A DNA stretch of 64,000 nucleotides from Bacteroidales bacterium (GTDB lineage: Bacteria > Bacteroidota > Bacteroidia > Bacteroidales > F082). The stretch spans positions 48,304 through 112,303 of the forward strand of contig JAKSMW010000002.1 of the NCBI GenBank assembly GCA_024400395.1, in the 5' to 3' direction. The notes beneath the pieces were generated by a model that worked only from the letters and a program-made list of their open reading frames with translations, was not told where the DNA came from and searched no databases. Below are positions 8,720-16,682 of the stretch, piece after piece (within the stretch, counting starts at the first letter, position 1; the number at the start of each line of letters is the position of its first letter). The translations under genes were made by a program, and so were the position numbers.

Positions 8720-9495
8720 TTACAAGCAAGACAAACCCTAAAATTAAGAATATCATCAAGTTAGCGAAGGCATCCGAGCGTCGCGAGCAGAACCGCATTT
8801 TGATTGAGGGCCGTCGTGAGATTGAGCGGGCCGTAGCGTGCGGTTTCGAGGTTGACACATTATTTATATGTCCCGAAATAGCGAAAGATGCAGCGACGAT
8901 TCCGGCACGCAGCATCGAGGAAGTGAGCGTTGAGGTCTTCGACAAAATCGCGTACCGTGAAGGCAGCGACGGGCTTCTTGCCGTAGCGATTCCGAAATAC
9001 GCCGACCTTCAGTCGTTCGAGCCGAAGAAAAAGAACCCGCTCATCATCGTTCTCGAGACCGTCGAGAAGCCCGGCAACCTCGGTGCCGTGATGCGCACCG
9101 CCGACGCCGCCGGTGTCGATGCCGTCATCATCGCCGACCAACGCACAGACCTGTTCAACCCGAATGCGGTGAGGGCGAGCGTGGGCGCAATCTTCTCCGT
9201 GCCGTTGTTCGCCTGTTCTTCGGAAGAATGCATCAAATGGCTGAAAGACAACGACATAACGATTTACTGCACGTATCTCAAAGCCTCCATCGACTACCTC
9301 GACGCCGACTTCAGGAAAGCCTCGGCCATCGTGATGGGGACGGAGGCGACAGGCATCTCCGGGCAGTGGGTCGAAGCCGCCGACCAGAACATCATCATCC
9401 CGATGAACGGCATCGCCGACTCGCTCAACGTGAGCGTGTGCACGGCGATAGTGACGTTTGAAGCAGTGCGACAAAGGAGATGCCATCACGAATAA
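8716..9495 (+). CDS. TrmH/SpoU family RNA 2'-O-methyltransferase
   Basis: A 259-residue SPOUT methyltransferase that uses S-adenosylmethionine to methylate a ribose 2'-OH in rRNA or tRNA. The N-terminal ~95 residues are a substrate-binding domain (KTNPKIKNI, RILIEGRREIERA). The knotted catalytic domain has the three family motifs: VEKPGNLGAVMRTADAAG (~115-132), IVMGTEATGIS (~202-212) and IIIPMNGIADSLNVSVC (~226-242). The exact target nucleotide is not predictable. It overlaps EamA by 4 nt. The intergenic stretch after it holds a REP-like repeat and then the leader RNA promoter. Confidence 0.92.
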   Translation: MITSKTNPKIKNIIKLAKASERREQNRILIEGRREIERAVACGFEVDTLFICPEIAKDAATIPARSIEEVSVEVFDKIAYREGSDGLLAVAIPKYADLQSFEPKKKNPLIIVLETVEKPGNLGAVMRTADAAGVDAVIIADQRTDLFNPNAVRASVGAIFSVPLFACSSEECIKWLKDNDITIYCTYLKASIDYLDADFRKASAIVMGTEATGISGQWVEAADQNIIIPMNGIADSLNVSVCTAIVTFEAVRQRRCHHE

Positions 9496-9496
9496 A

Positions 9497-9527
9497 TTCA
9501 CCACGAATTTCACAAATAACACGAATG
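9497..9527. repeat. REP-like ACGAAT repeat
   Basis: Just after the TrmH-type gene are tandem degenerate copies of a CACGAAT-centred motif, related to the longer array at 28807-28849. Between it and the leader promoter at 9641 I see only AT-rich sequence with a weak 6-bp stem (TCCCGC...GCGGGA). Confidence 0.45.
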
Positions 9528-9640
9528 TTTTTTCGGCTCCCGCAGAGATGAAATGTGTCTCGCAGATTCCTCATTGGTTACGTACGTTGGCAGCGGGACA
9601 ATATTTTTTTTCATTTTTCCCCAACAATAATTTTTTTTTG

Positions 9641-9648
9641 TATTTTTG
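9641..9648 (+). promoter_or_regulatory. -7 promoter box of leader RNA copy A
   Basis: TATTTTTG followed by GCGCCGC. The identical box and flanks occur at the start of copy B (34112-34119, minus), which supports a real transcription start here. Confidence 0.7.
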
Positions 9649-9651
9649 CGC

Positions 9652-9963
9652 CGCAAACCGACGCCGGGGATGTCTGTACAAAACCGGTTGAGGGGAGCAG
9701 ACATATTAAAGGCGTTTATTGACGCTCTGTTCTGACGAGTCGAAACTTCGCAACTTTCAGATTTAAGATTCAGGACTTAGCAACGGTAGATGCCTACGGG
9801 ATGTTAGCATCTGTACGACCATTGTATTCACTGAACAAGTGAATGTTGTGTGTGTTGTATGCGCTCATATCGGCGTGGGCTTCGCGTTGTCAGTTCTAAT
9901 CTTAAAGGCAATGCGAAGGCCTCGATTCGTGGAATTGACAAGTGTCGGATCCACGCTTTTTTT
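9652..9963 (+). ncRNA. Structured leader RNA, copy A (upstream of LTA-synthase-like gene)
   Basis: About 310 nt between a -7 box and an intrinsic terminator, with a near-identical partner at 33800-34107 on the minus strand. Visible stems are: P1 AGATGC/GCATCT (9788-9793, 9807-9812); P2 TACGAC/GTTGTA (9814-9819, 9854-9859) enclosing ATTCACT/AGTGAAT (9826-9832, 9838-9844); a long P3 with 14 of 15 pairs (9877-9891 with 9907-9921); then the terminator. Relative to copy B, P2 and its inner stem each carry a compensatory base-pair change and a wobble-consistent change, which is direct evidence for RNA structure. It could be a cis-acting attenuator or an independent sRNA. I cannot match it to a named RNA family from memory. 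Confidence 0.75.
9928..9963 (+). terminator. Intrinsic terminator at the end of leader RNA A
   Basis: Stem CGTGGA...TCCACG (9928-9933, 9950-9955) is extended by TTGACA/TGTCGG pairing inside and followed by C and seven U (9957-9963). It ends 38 nt before the coding start at 10002, so expression of the gene needs read-through, antitermination or another promoter. The same terminator is found in copy B. Confidence 0.8.
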
Positions 9964-10001
9964 ATGTCCCAATGAACATGAATTGTTAAACAGGACATAT
10001 T

Positions 10002-11867
10002 ATGAATTTAAATTCTATCAGAGCATTCTTTGCCAAAGGTAACAGAGCCAAGTGGTTCGTTTTCACATTGTTTTGCATAGTTCTTTTCATCAAGACAATG
10101 ATTTTCCATTTATCAACTGGCTGGGGTTTGTTGATATCAACTTTATGGAAAAATCCAACTGAATTTTTCATGTTTTGGGGCGGCAAAATTGTCCCGATTT
10201 TATTCTTGGGTGCTTTTGTCTTCATTACAAAGAAACAATGGTGGACAATAGTAATCAATGTTTTGGTTGATTTGTGGGCAATCGCCAACCTTTTTTACTT
10301 TAAGGCTTACAATTTGTTCTTATCGGTTGAGGTTATGTTAATGGCCAACAATCTAAATGGATTTTGGGATTCATTGTACACATACATTGGATTGGACATT
10401 TTCAGTTTCATTATATTAACGGTAGTGTTTTTAGTAATAATGCTGTTTCTTAAAACATTCAATACACACCAAAGAAAACCGTTGTTGTTTGTGATGTTTC
10501 TATTATTGTTTTTAATTGCCGATTTTAGTATCAATAAACTATATCAGAAAGCTTTATATAAACGTAGAAATTTAAAAACCACAATTGACGTGACTCATTT
10601 TAATCGTGCTGTTGGTGGTAGATTTAATCAACTTATACCATTTGGAAATGTTCGCATCTATGCAAAATACTATTATCTTACTGGTAAGTGGGATTCTGTC
10701 CGCTATGTTTACAAACAATCAATTATCAGTTATTTACCAGCATCTATTATTTATTACGTCATTCGGCAAAATTTTGCAAAAGAAATAAAAATTTCTGATG
10801 ATGATTTAGAGAAAATCAATCAATTTATTAGAAATGCAGGAGACACTTGCTCATGCAAACCCAAAACAAATATTGTTTTCATTCTATTTGAGAGTTTTGA
10901 ATCATGGCCTTTAAGCGAAGTAAAAAATTTTGATTACATGCCTAACTTAAATAACCTGATTCAAAAAAAACATGTGCTGTATTGTGACAAAATAGTATCA
11001 CAGACAAAATATGGCAATTCAGCTGATGGACAAATGATTTATGTTACTGGTTTGTTACCAATTTCAAATGGAGCAACCTGTATGTTATATGGCAATTGTG
11101 AATTCCCCAACTTTGCACACCTTTTTAAAAGTTCTGTTATTTTTAACCCTGCAGCAGGTGTATGGAATCAACCTGTTGTTACAAAAAGTTACCAATTCAA
11201 AAAATTAATTGAACCACAAAATAGTGATGACCAATGGCGTAACGATGATGGTTTAATTGGAAAAATGACAGAATACATTTTATCAGCGGATTCCTCTTTC
11301 TGTATTCTTGGAATTACAATTGATACACATTGTCCATTTACAATTGGTTCAACACGTCCTATCCATGTTGAAGACGGAATGCCATCATTGATGTCTTCGT
11401 ATTTAAACTGTTTATACCATACAGACTTTTGTATAGGTAATTTGTTAGATACAATTATCAACACAACATTGGCTGAAAACACGACGATTGTTATTACTGG
11501 GGATCATACAATTTTCCATACAAAATCGGCATTTACCGAACTTACAGAATATGCACAAGAAAACGGAATCAATTTCAGAGCCGGTCACACATTCACGCCT
11601 TTAATTATCTACTCTCCTGAAATAGAAGGCAATATCCACGTTACCGACACTTGTTACCAGATGGATATCTTCCCGACAATCTTGAACCTGATCGGGGCTG
11701 AAGACTATTTCTGGCACGGATTCGGAGTGAACGTGATGGATTCCGTTGCAAGACACAACCGCCCGATAACAGAACAAGAGGCATACAGACTCTCCGACTT
11801 GATGATTCGAAGCGATTATTTCAGGAATTATTATAATTCAGCTGACAGTGCAGGGAATGACAAATAA
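10002..11867 (+). CDS. LTA-synthase-like membrane sulfatase A (mosaic gene)
   Basis: A 621-residue LtaS/sulfatase-family membrane enzyme. Four to five hydrophobic segments fill residues ~18-175. The catalytic domain has VFILFESFES (metal ligand E297), SQTKYGNSADGQ (candidate nucleophile S340 where LtaS uses Thr), ITIDTHCPF, and the metal motif ITGDH (D501-H502). It probably transfers phosphorylated groups to an envelope polymer; the acceptor is unknown. Most of the gene is AT-rich (about 33% GC in the line at 11221), but the last ~230 bp resemble the host (about 48% GC at 11701) and encode residues 534-611, identical at 76 of 78 positions to gene B at 31832. The start follows leader RNA A and its terminator; ATGTCC/GGACAT (9964-9969, 9993-9998) could fold just before the ATG. 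Confidence 0.85.
   Translation: MNLNSIRAFFAKGNRAKWFVFTLFCIVLFIKTMIFHLSTGWGLLISTLWKNPTEFFMFWGGKIVPILFLGAFVFITKKQWWTIVINVLVDLWAIANLFYFKAYNLFLSVEVMLMANNLNGFWDSLYTYIGLDIFSFIILTVVFLVIMLFLKTFNTHQRKPLLFVMFLLLFLIADFSINKLYQKALYKRRNLKTTIDVTHFNRAVGGRFNQLIPFGNVRIYAKYYYLTGKWDSVRYVYKQSIISYLPASIIYYVIRQNFAKEIKISDDDLEKINQFIRNAGDTCSCKPKTNIVFILFESFESWPLSEVKNFDYMPNLNNLIQKKHVLYCDKIVSQTKYGNSADGQMIYVTGLLPISNGATCMLYGNCEFPNFAHLFKSSVIFNPAAGVWNQPVVTKSYQFKKLIEPQNSDDQWRNDDGLIGKMTEYILSADSSFCILGITIDTHCPFTIGSTRPIHVEDGMPSLMSSYLNCLYHTDFCIGNLLDTIINTTLAENTTIVITGDHTIFHTKSAFTELTEYAQENGINFRAGHTFTPLIIYSPEIEGNIHVTDTCYQMDIFPTILNLIGAEDYFWHGFGVNVMDSVARHNRPITEQEAYRLSDLMIRSDYFRNYYNSADSAGNDK
11601..11834 (+). repeat. Conserved 3' coding block shared with 31847-32080
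   Basis: Encodes the 78 residues from LIIYSPEIEG to DYFRNYY, with 76 identical in gene B (differences I/V and Q/E). Upstream of this block the two proteins are clearly divergent, so the boundary is abrupt. This suggests recombination or gene conversion at the 3' ends. Confidence 0.75.
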
Positions 11868-11952
11868 TTATGTCGTATGCGGATAAGGATGAAAAATCAG
11901 AAACTTTAAATTTTTATCTCCATTTTCCACCTCTTTTTTGAAAATAATTATG

Positions 11953-11960
11953 TACTTTTG
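11953..11960 (+). promoter_or_regulatory. -7 promoter box for the decayed HEPN/MNT module
   Basis: TACTTTTG (TAnnTTTG) 24 nt upstream of the ATG at 11985. Confidence 0.5.
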
Positions 11961-11984
11961 CATTTTTAATAAATTTCATCAGAA

Positions 11985-12305
11985 ATGGAAGATGACATAA
12001 GATGGATCCAGCGGTTTTCAAACTATCAGAAAGCCTTGAGAAAACTTGGAGAGGCCATAAAAACGCTCTCCAAAGATGAGGTTTTGGACGAATTACACCA
12101 GGAAGGACTGATTCAGAAATTTGAATTCACACACGAACTTTCATGGAAAGTAATGAAAGATTACGCTGAATACCAAGGATATACAGACCTAGCCAGCTCA
12201 CGTGACGCAATCCGCAAAGCATTCGAGATGAACATCATAGACAATCCCGTTTGGATGGAAACCATCGGCGACAGAAATTTGACATTTCCATATTCAAAGA
12301 TCTGA
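11985..12305 (+). pseudogene. Truncated HI0074-type substrate-binding (HEPN-like) protein
   Basis: A 106-residue frame resembling the HI0074 nucleotidyltransferase substrate-binding family, partner of MNT nucleotidyltransferases in toxin-antitoxin-like pairs. It shows the family signature: QRFSNYQKAL, IQKFEFTHELSWKVMKDY, SRDAIRKAFE and VWMETIGDRNLT. Normal members are about 130-140 residues and continue after RNLT with a Tyr/His-rich helix. Here the frame changes right after RNLT and stops within six residues, because the following DNA is the 3' end of the partner gene in another frame. Probably non-functional, although a shortened protein could still be made. Confidence 0.7.
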
Positions 12306-12382
12306 CAAACAAAGACTTGGTGGAACATATCAAAAGAAAAGGAATTGTAATTTATTCAAAAGTTAAGGAAAACCGCGCTTGA
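12275..12382 (+). pseudogene. 3' remnant of an MNT-domain nucleotidyltransferase
   Basis: Shifted relative to the preceding frame, codons 12275-12382 encode about 35 residues that look like the C-terminus of an HI0073-type minimal nucleotidyltransferase (FDISIFKDL, then LVEHIKRKGIVIY). No catalytic GSR..D..SD region is present. The join with the HEPN-like gene near 12275 is best explained by one deletion that removed the end of one gene and most of the other. Confidence 0.6.
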
Positions 12383-12386
12383 TGCA

Positions 12387-13118
12387 ATGAACAACTCTCA
12401 TTCTAAAAACATAAAGGTTCTTTCAACCTACTGCGACCCGATTCTGAGGCTCAGCCCCGTGATGATGCTCACCCTTTTCGAGGAAATCGCCGATGAACAT
12501 GCTATGGAACTTGACATCGACGCGCCCACGTTGAGGAAACGCGACAAGGCTTACTGGGTGGTGCGGCAAGTGAGATTGGAACTCAACGATGTTATAAGAG
12601 ACCACGACGACATCACCGTGAAGACGTGGCCCGCCGAAGCAAACGGCTACCGCTGCGGCAGGTCGTACCAGATATTCAACCAAAACCAAAACGAACCGGC
12701 TGTGAAGGCGTTCGCGGAATGGGTTCTCATCGATTCCGAAACGAAAAAAATCAGACCGGCTAATTCAATAAAAAGACCTGATATCCAATACATTAAAGAA
12801 AAAGCCGTCGAGACGCCGTTCCGCCGTTTCAAGAACATCTTCACGGAAGACGACTTCGTTTACGAGCGTATCGTCCGCCCTTGCGAAATCGACGTCTCAC
12901 ACCACACCAACAACGTGAAATACTGCGCCATGCTACTCGACTCGTTCTCCGTCAAGGAACTTGAAGAAATGATTATCAAAGAGTTGGAGATTTATTACGA
13001 AGCCGAAAGTCACGAAGGCGACGTGCTGCGCATCTACCGCAAAGCCGTCGGCAACGGATGGCAACTCGCAATAAAACGCGGCGATGATGTCGTCACAATG
13101 GGATTCATCGGCATCTAA
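12387..13118 (+). CDS. Acyl-ACP thioesterase (FatA/FatB type)
   Basis: A 243-residue double hot-dog thioesterase, cytosolic, which hydrolyses acyl-ACP to release fatty acid. The N-terminal hot-dog has LSPVMMLTLFEEIADEHA and YWVVRQVRLEL; the C-terminal hot-dog has VRPCEIDVSHHTNNVKYC, matching the usual Asp/Asn-His-Asn active-site region of bacterial Fat-type enzymes, and ends with a beta-rich segment (EGDVLRIYRKA). Length and plan are normal. The ATG at 12387 follows the pseudogene stop by 4 nt, so it may now be transcribed from the old module's promoter. Confidence 0.88.
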   Translation: MNNSHSKNIKVLSTYCDPILRLSPVMMLTLFEEIADEHAMELDIDAPTLRKRDKAYWVVRQVRLELNDVIRDHDDITVKTWPAEANGYRCGRSYQIFNQNQNEPAVKAFAEWVLIDSETKKIRPANSIKRPDIQYIKEKAVETPFRRFKNIFTEDDFVYERIVRPCEIDVSHHTNNVKYCAMLLDSFSVKELEEMIIKELEIYYEAESHEGDVLRIYRKAVGNGWQLAIKRGDDVVTMGFIGI

Positions 13119-13157
13119 CCACCTCAAGACCCTAATTACCTCAAACCACTAAAATTC

Positions 13158-13318
13158 CTAACGACCTAAAATCTGTTGCGCCGAATTTTTCGTGTCAACT
13201 TTATTGATTATATCGGTGATGACACCGTTTTCCCGACGAAATCAGACATCTTTACCGTCTCGCCATTTTCATTTACACCGAGAATTTCCGGTGCTTTATC
13301 TCCAATTTTCAATGACAT
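13158..13318 (-). pseudogene. Peroxiredoxin (Bcp-type) with internal deletion
   Basis: The minus strand from the ATG at 13318 encodes a typical Bcp N-terminus (MSLKIGDKAPEILGV, then SDFVGK), then goes out of frame. Directly afterwards, in another frame, comes a typical Bcp C-terminus (IINKVDTKNSAQQIL) ending near 13158. The roughly 100 residues in between, including the catalytic Cys segment, are missing. Its promoter box survives at 13335-13342. This is clear gene decay by internal deletion in an otherwise ordinary intergenic region. Confidence 0.8.
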
Positions 13319-13334
13319 AGTGAATAATTTTCCG

Positions 13335-13342
13335 CAAAATTA
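13335..13342 (-). promoter_or_regulatory. -7 promoter box of the decayed peroxiredoxin gene
   Basis: TAATTTTG on the minus strand, 16 nt upstream of the pseudogene ATG; divergent from the lipid-kinase promoter. Confidence 0.5.
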
Positions 13343-13373
13343 AATAAAAACTTGAAGCGATGGCTTTTTTTTC

Positions 13374-13381
13374 TATTTTTG
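13374..13381 (+). promoter_or_regulatory. -7 promoter box for the lipid kinase gene
   Basis: TATTTTTG (TAnnTTTG) 23 nt upstream of the chosen ATG at 13405. Confidence 0.6.
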
Positions 13382-13404
13382 CAAAATATTTAGAAAACGA
13401 GAAA

Positions 13405-14310
13405 ATGAAGCATATTTTCATGGTAAATACTGTCGCAGGAAAACATTCTTGCCTTGATGAGGTCAAAGAAGCTGTTTCACACGACAAAAATTTCAGTGAT
13501 TACGAGATTTTCACGCCGGAATCCGCGTCAGACAACACTGATTTCATCAAAAAATATCTTGAAAAACACCCCGAAGAAGAGACGCGCTTCTACGCTTGCG
13601 GCGGCGACGGGACGGCAAACAAAGTGGCTTCAGGTGTCGTCGGGCATCCTAACGCGAGCATGACGATTCTCGCCCACGGCAGTGGCAATGACTACATAAA
13701 ATATTACGCTGATTTAGAGACATTTCAAAATGTCAACAAGGTTCTTCACGGCGAGGAGCACAAAGTTGACATCATGAAAGCCAACGACAGGTATGCGCTC
13801 AACGCGACACATTTCGGCCTCGATGCCGTGGTTGCAAAAGCGATGAACAAGATTCGCCGCCACACAATTTTCGGCGGGAAGATGTGTTATCCCTTCGCAG
13901 TGGTCTGGGGATTCCTCACCGGAATGCGCACGAAATGCACTGTCTATGCCGACGGCGAGAAACTCAACGACGGCAAAATCTGTCTCTGCACCGTCGCCAA
14001 CGGCAAATACGTCGGAGGAAGCTACAAATGCGCACCGAAGTCAAAGAACGACGACGGCCTGCTCGAAGTATGCCTCGTGAAACCCTTGTCGAGGTTCAGA
14101 TTTCCGTTTTTAATCAAGACTTATACCGAAGGCTCACACTTGGACAATCCGAGATTCAAGAACCTGATTGTGTATCGCAGAGCGAAACAAGTCATCATTG
14201 AAGGCGGAAAGAATTTCTGTGTCTCATTAGACGGTGAAATCATGGAAGCGCAGCGCATCGTCGTTGACAACATTCAGCAGGCGATAAGGTTTGTGGCGCC
14301 GACAGTTTAA
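13405..14310 (+). CDS. Diacylglycerol/lipid kinase (DAGK catalytic family, YegS-like)
   Basis: A 301-residue cytosolic lipid kinase that uses ATP to phosphorylate diacylglycerol or a related lipid, or possibly a sphingoid base, since Bacteroidetes make sphingolipids. The N-terminal strand MKHIFMVNTVAGK carries the NxxAG-type motif, GGDGT is at residues 66-70, and HGSGND follows near 92-97. The C-terminal beta-sandwich includes GGSYKCAPKSKNDDGLLEVC, a family hallmark. I start at 13405 because an upstream in-frame ATG lies inside the promoter. Confidence 0.88.
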   Translation: MKHIFMVNTVAGKHSCLDEVKEAVSHDKNFSDYEIFTPESASDNTDFIKKYLEKHPEEETRFYACGGDGTANKVASGVVGHPNASMTILAHGSGNDYIKYYADLETFQNVNKVLHGEEHKVDIMKANDRYALNATHFGLDAVVAKAMNKIRRHTIFGGKMCYPFAVVWGFLTGMRTKCTVYADGEKLNDGKICLCTVANGKYVGGSYKCAPKSKNDDGLLEVCLVKPLSRFRFPFLIKTYTEGSHLDNPRFKNLIVYRRAKQVIIEGGKNFCVSLDGEIMEAQRIVVDNIQQAIRFVAPTV

Positions 14311-14392
14311 ATTGAAGTGTGGAGTTCGGAGTGTTGAGAGTGGAGTTTTTAGTTTGAAAATTTTAAAATAAGTAATTTAAAAATATAATAGC

Positions 14393-16453
14393 ATGATAGC
14401 AAAAGAATTATTAGATCCGAAGAGCATCGTGGTGGTCGGTGCTTCGAGCGACGTCCACAAACCGGGCGGACGCGTCCTCAAGAATTTATTAGAAAGTCCT
14501 TTCAAAGGTCAGGTTTATACGGTGAACCCGAAAGAGACTGAAGTACAAGGCGTTAAATGTTATGCGAGCGTTAACGACCTCCCGCAGGTTGACTGCGCCA
14601 TCATCGCGATCGCGGCGAAATACTGTCCGGCGACAGTCGATACCTTGGCGTTGCAGAAAGGCACGAAAGGCTTCATCATCATCTCGGCCGGCTTCGGCGA
14701 GGAGAACGAGGAGGGCAAGGAGTTCGAGCGTCACATCACTGCCACCGTCAACAGCGTCGGCGGCAGCTTGATTGGTCCTAACTGCACCGGCTTCCTCTGC
14801 CAGAACTACTGCGGGGCCTTCGACGCCCCCATCCCGCACCTCGACCCTCACGGCGTTGACTTCATCACCGGCTCGGGCGCGACGGCGGTGTTCATCAAGG
14901 AATACGGCATCACCAACGGACTGTCGTTCAACAGCGTATGGGCAGTCGGCAACTCGGCACAAATCGGTATCGAAGACGTGCTCGAACATTTAGACGAGAC
15001 ATTCGACCCTGAAAAGAGTTCAAGAGTCATCATGCTTTACATGGAGAAGATCGGAAATCCGGAGAAACTGTTGAAACATTCACGCTCACTCATATTGAAA
15101 GGCTGCAAGATCGCGGCCATCAAGTCGGGCGGTTCGGCGGCTGGCAGCCGTGCGGCATCGTCACACACCGGCGCGTTGGCCACTAACGACGCCGTCGTTG
15201 ATGCCTTGTTCCGCAAGGCCGGCATCGTCCGCTGCCACAACCGTCAGGAACTCACCACGGTATGCGCCATCTTCATGCACCCTGAAGTGAAAGGCAAGAA
15301 CATGGCCGTCATCACACACGCCGGCGGTCCGGCCGTCATGCTCACCGACACATTGTCGAACAACGGCATGGATGTCCCGCACCTCGAAGGCCCGAAAGCG
15401 GAAGCACTGCTTTCAAAACTCTTCGCCGGATCATCAGTCGGCAACCCGATCGACTTCCTCGCGACAGGCACGGCAGAACAGCTCGGTCACATCATCGACG
15501 CATGCGAGAACGACTTCGACAACATCGACTGCATGTGCGTCATATTCGGCTCACCGGGATTGTTCCCGAACTGGGAGGTTTACGAGGTCCTCGACCAGAA
15601 GATGAAGACCTGCAAGAAGCCTATCTTCCCTATCCTTCCGTCAATCATCAACGTGAAAGAAGAGATTGCTGATTTCATCAATAACAAACATCGCATCAAC
15701 TTCCCTGAGGAATGCGTTTTCGGCAATGCTTTGTGCAAGATTTACAACACGCCGAAGCCGCAGCCTGAGAACGTCGAGATGCCGAAGGTCGATACCGTCC
15801 GCATCCGCAAGTGCATCGACAGCTGCGAGAACGGATACATCGGACCTGATAAAATTTACGAACTCTTGGACGCAGCAGGCATCGCTCAAAAGCAGATCCG
15901 TGTCGTTGACAAGAAGCAGCAGGCTTTGGACTTCGCCAACGAAGTCGGCTACCCGCTCGTGATGAAGGTCGTCGGCCCTGTCCACAAGTCGGATGTCGGC
16001 GGCGTGACATTGAACGTCCGCGACATCGACACCGTCGCCAAGGAGTTTGACCGTCTGATGGCCATCAAAGACACTTACGCTGTTGAGATGTACCCGATGC
16101 TCGACGGCACGGAGGTTTATATCGGCGCCATCCGCGACCCGAAGTTCGGTCATCAGGTGTTCTTCGGTCTCGGCGGCATCTTCATCGAGGTGTTGAAAGA
16201 CGTGCAGAGCGCACTCGTGCCTATCAGCGCACTGGAGGCGAAAGACATGCTCACGAAGCTGCGCGGCTACAAGATTCTTCAGGGAGTCCGCGGCCAGCAG
16301 CCAGTTAACATCGACGTTTATGCGGAGCAGGTGGCACGCGTCGCCGCTTTGGTGATGGCAGCGCCAGAAATCGCGGAGATGGACCTCAACCCGTTGCTCG
16401 GCAACCCGAAGAATGTGGTGGCAGTCGATGCGAGAATAAGAATCGAAAAGTAA
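14393..16453 (+). CDS. Acetate-CoA ligase (ADP-forming), fused alpha-beta
   Basis: A 686-residue acyl-CoA synthetase of the ADP-forming NDP superfamily, converting acetyl-CoA + ADP + Pi to acetate + ATP. It conserves energy during fermentation in the cytosol. Domain order: CoA-binding Rossmann domain (1-~130, VVVGASSDVHKPGGRV), ligase domain (~150-450, GSGATAVF and the phosphohistidine motif SSHTGALA with H258), and a C-terminal ATP-grasp domain (~470-686, YPLVMKVVGPVHKSDVGGV, EMDLNPLL). Alpha and beta parts are fused, as in many anaerobes. It is followed by a REP-like inverted repeat that could end the transcript. Confidence 0.93.
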   Translation: MIAKELLDPKSIVVVGASSDVHKPGGRVLKNLLESPFKGQVYTVNPKETEVQGVKCYASVNDLPQVDCAIIAIAAKYCPATVDTLALQKGTKGFIIISAGFGEENEEGKEFERHITATVNSVGGSLIGPNCTGFLCQNYCGAFDAPIPHLDPHGVDFITGSGATAVFIKEYGITNGLSFNSVWAVGNSAQIGIEDVLEHLDETFDPEKSSRVIMLYMEKIGNPEKLLKHSRSLILKGCKIAAIKSGGSAAGSRAASSHTGALATNDAVVDALFRKAGIVRCHNRQELTTVCAIFMHPEVKGKNMAVITHAGGPAVMLTDTLSNNGMDVPHLEGPKAEALLSKLFAGSSVGNPIDFLATGTAEQLGHIIDACENDFDNIDCMCVIFGSPGLFPNWEVYEVLDQKMKTCKKPIFPILPSIINVKEEIADFINNKHRINFPEECVFGNALCKIYNTPKPQPENVEMPKVDTVRIRKCIDSCENGYIGPDKIYELLDAAGIAQKQIRVVDKKQQALDFANEVGYPLVMKVVGPVHKSDVGGVTLNVRDIDTVAKEFDRLMAIKDTYAVEMYPMLDGTEVYIGAIRDPKFGHQVFFGLGGIFIEVLKDVQSALVPISALEAKDMLTKLRGYKILQGVRGQQPVNIDVYAEQVARVAALVMAAPEIAEMDLNPLLGNPKNVVAVDARIRIEK

Positions 16454-16473
16454 TTTTTAATTAACTCATGCAA

Positions 16474-16527
16474 ATTCCGCTGATTTGACGCAGAAAAATG
16501 AAAACTTCTACGTTAAATCAGCGGAAT
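16474..16527. repeat. Inverted repeat after the acetate-CoA ligase gene
   Basis: ATTCCGCTGATTTGACG (16474-16490) and CGTTAAATCAGCGGAAT (16511-16527) are complementary except for one position and are followed by ggttttt. It could act as a terminator. Its wording resembles a widespread REP-like family built on CGCAGATT/CGCTGATT. Confidence 0.55.
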
Positions 16528-16539
16528 CTGCGTGGTTTT

Positions 16540-16655
16540 TATAGGAAAAGTCGATTATTTTGCATCAAATTTTATAGGAAAAGTCGATTTTTTTATGCTA
16601 AATTTTATAGGAAAAGTCGATTTTTTTGGGGCAATTTTTATAGGAAAAGTCGATT
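16540..16655 (+). repeat. Four 33-bp tandem repeats upstream of the DUF4143 ATPase
   Basis: TATAGGAAAAGTCGATT occurs exactly at 16540, 16573, 16606 and 16639, a strict 33-bp period with 16-bp AT-rich variable spacers. The period is about three helical turns, so copies would face the same side of the DNA. The array lies immediately upstream of the ATPase promoter. Because 33 is divisible by 3 it also reads as an 11-residue repeat, but the promoter lies downstream of it, so it is probably not translated. A single related copy is at 20201-20217. Confidence 0.8.
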
Positions 16656-16682
16656 TTTTGGTTGTGATTTGAAAAAAATTAT

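Noticed and set aside
9839-10042. Short open frame within leader RNA A with a similar frame in leader B (sharing IGVGFALSVL and VELTSVGSTLF)
   Set aside because: The peptides match because the RNA sequence is almost identical there; differences fall in the P3 loop and change amino acids (LILK vs LFIQ), and the frame runs through the terminator. RNA structure explains the conservation better.
16540-16655. CRISPR-like array (four regularly spaced repeats)
   Set aside because: Spacers are only 16 bp, AT-rich and similar to each other, and no cas genes are present.
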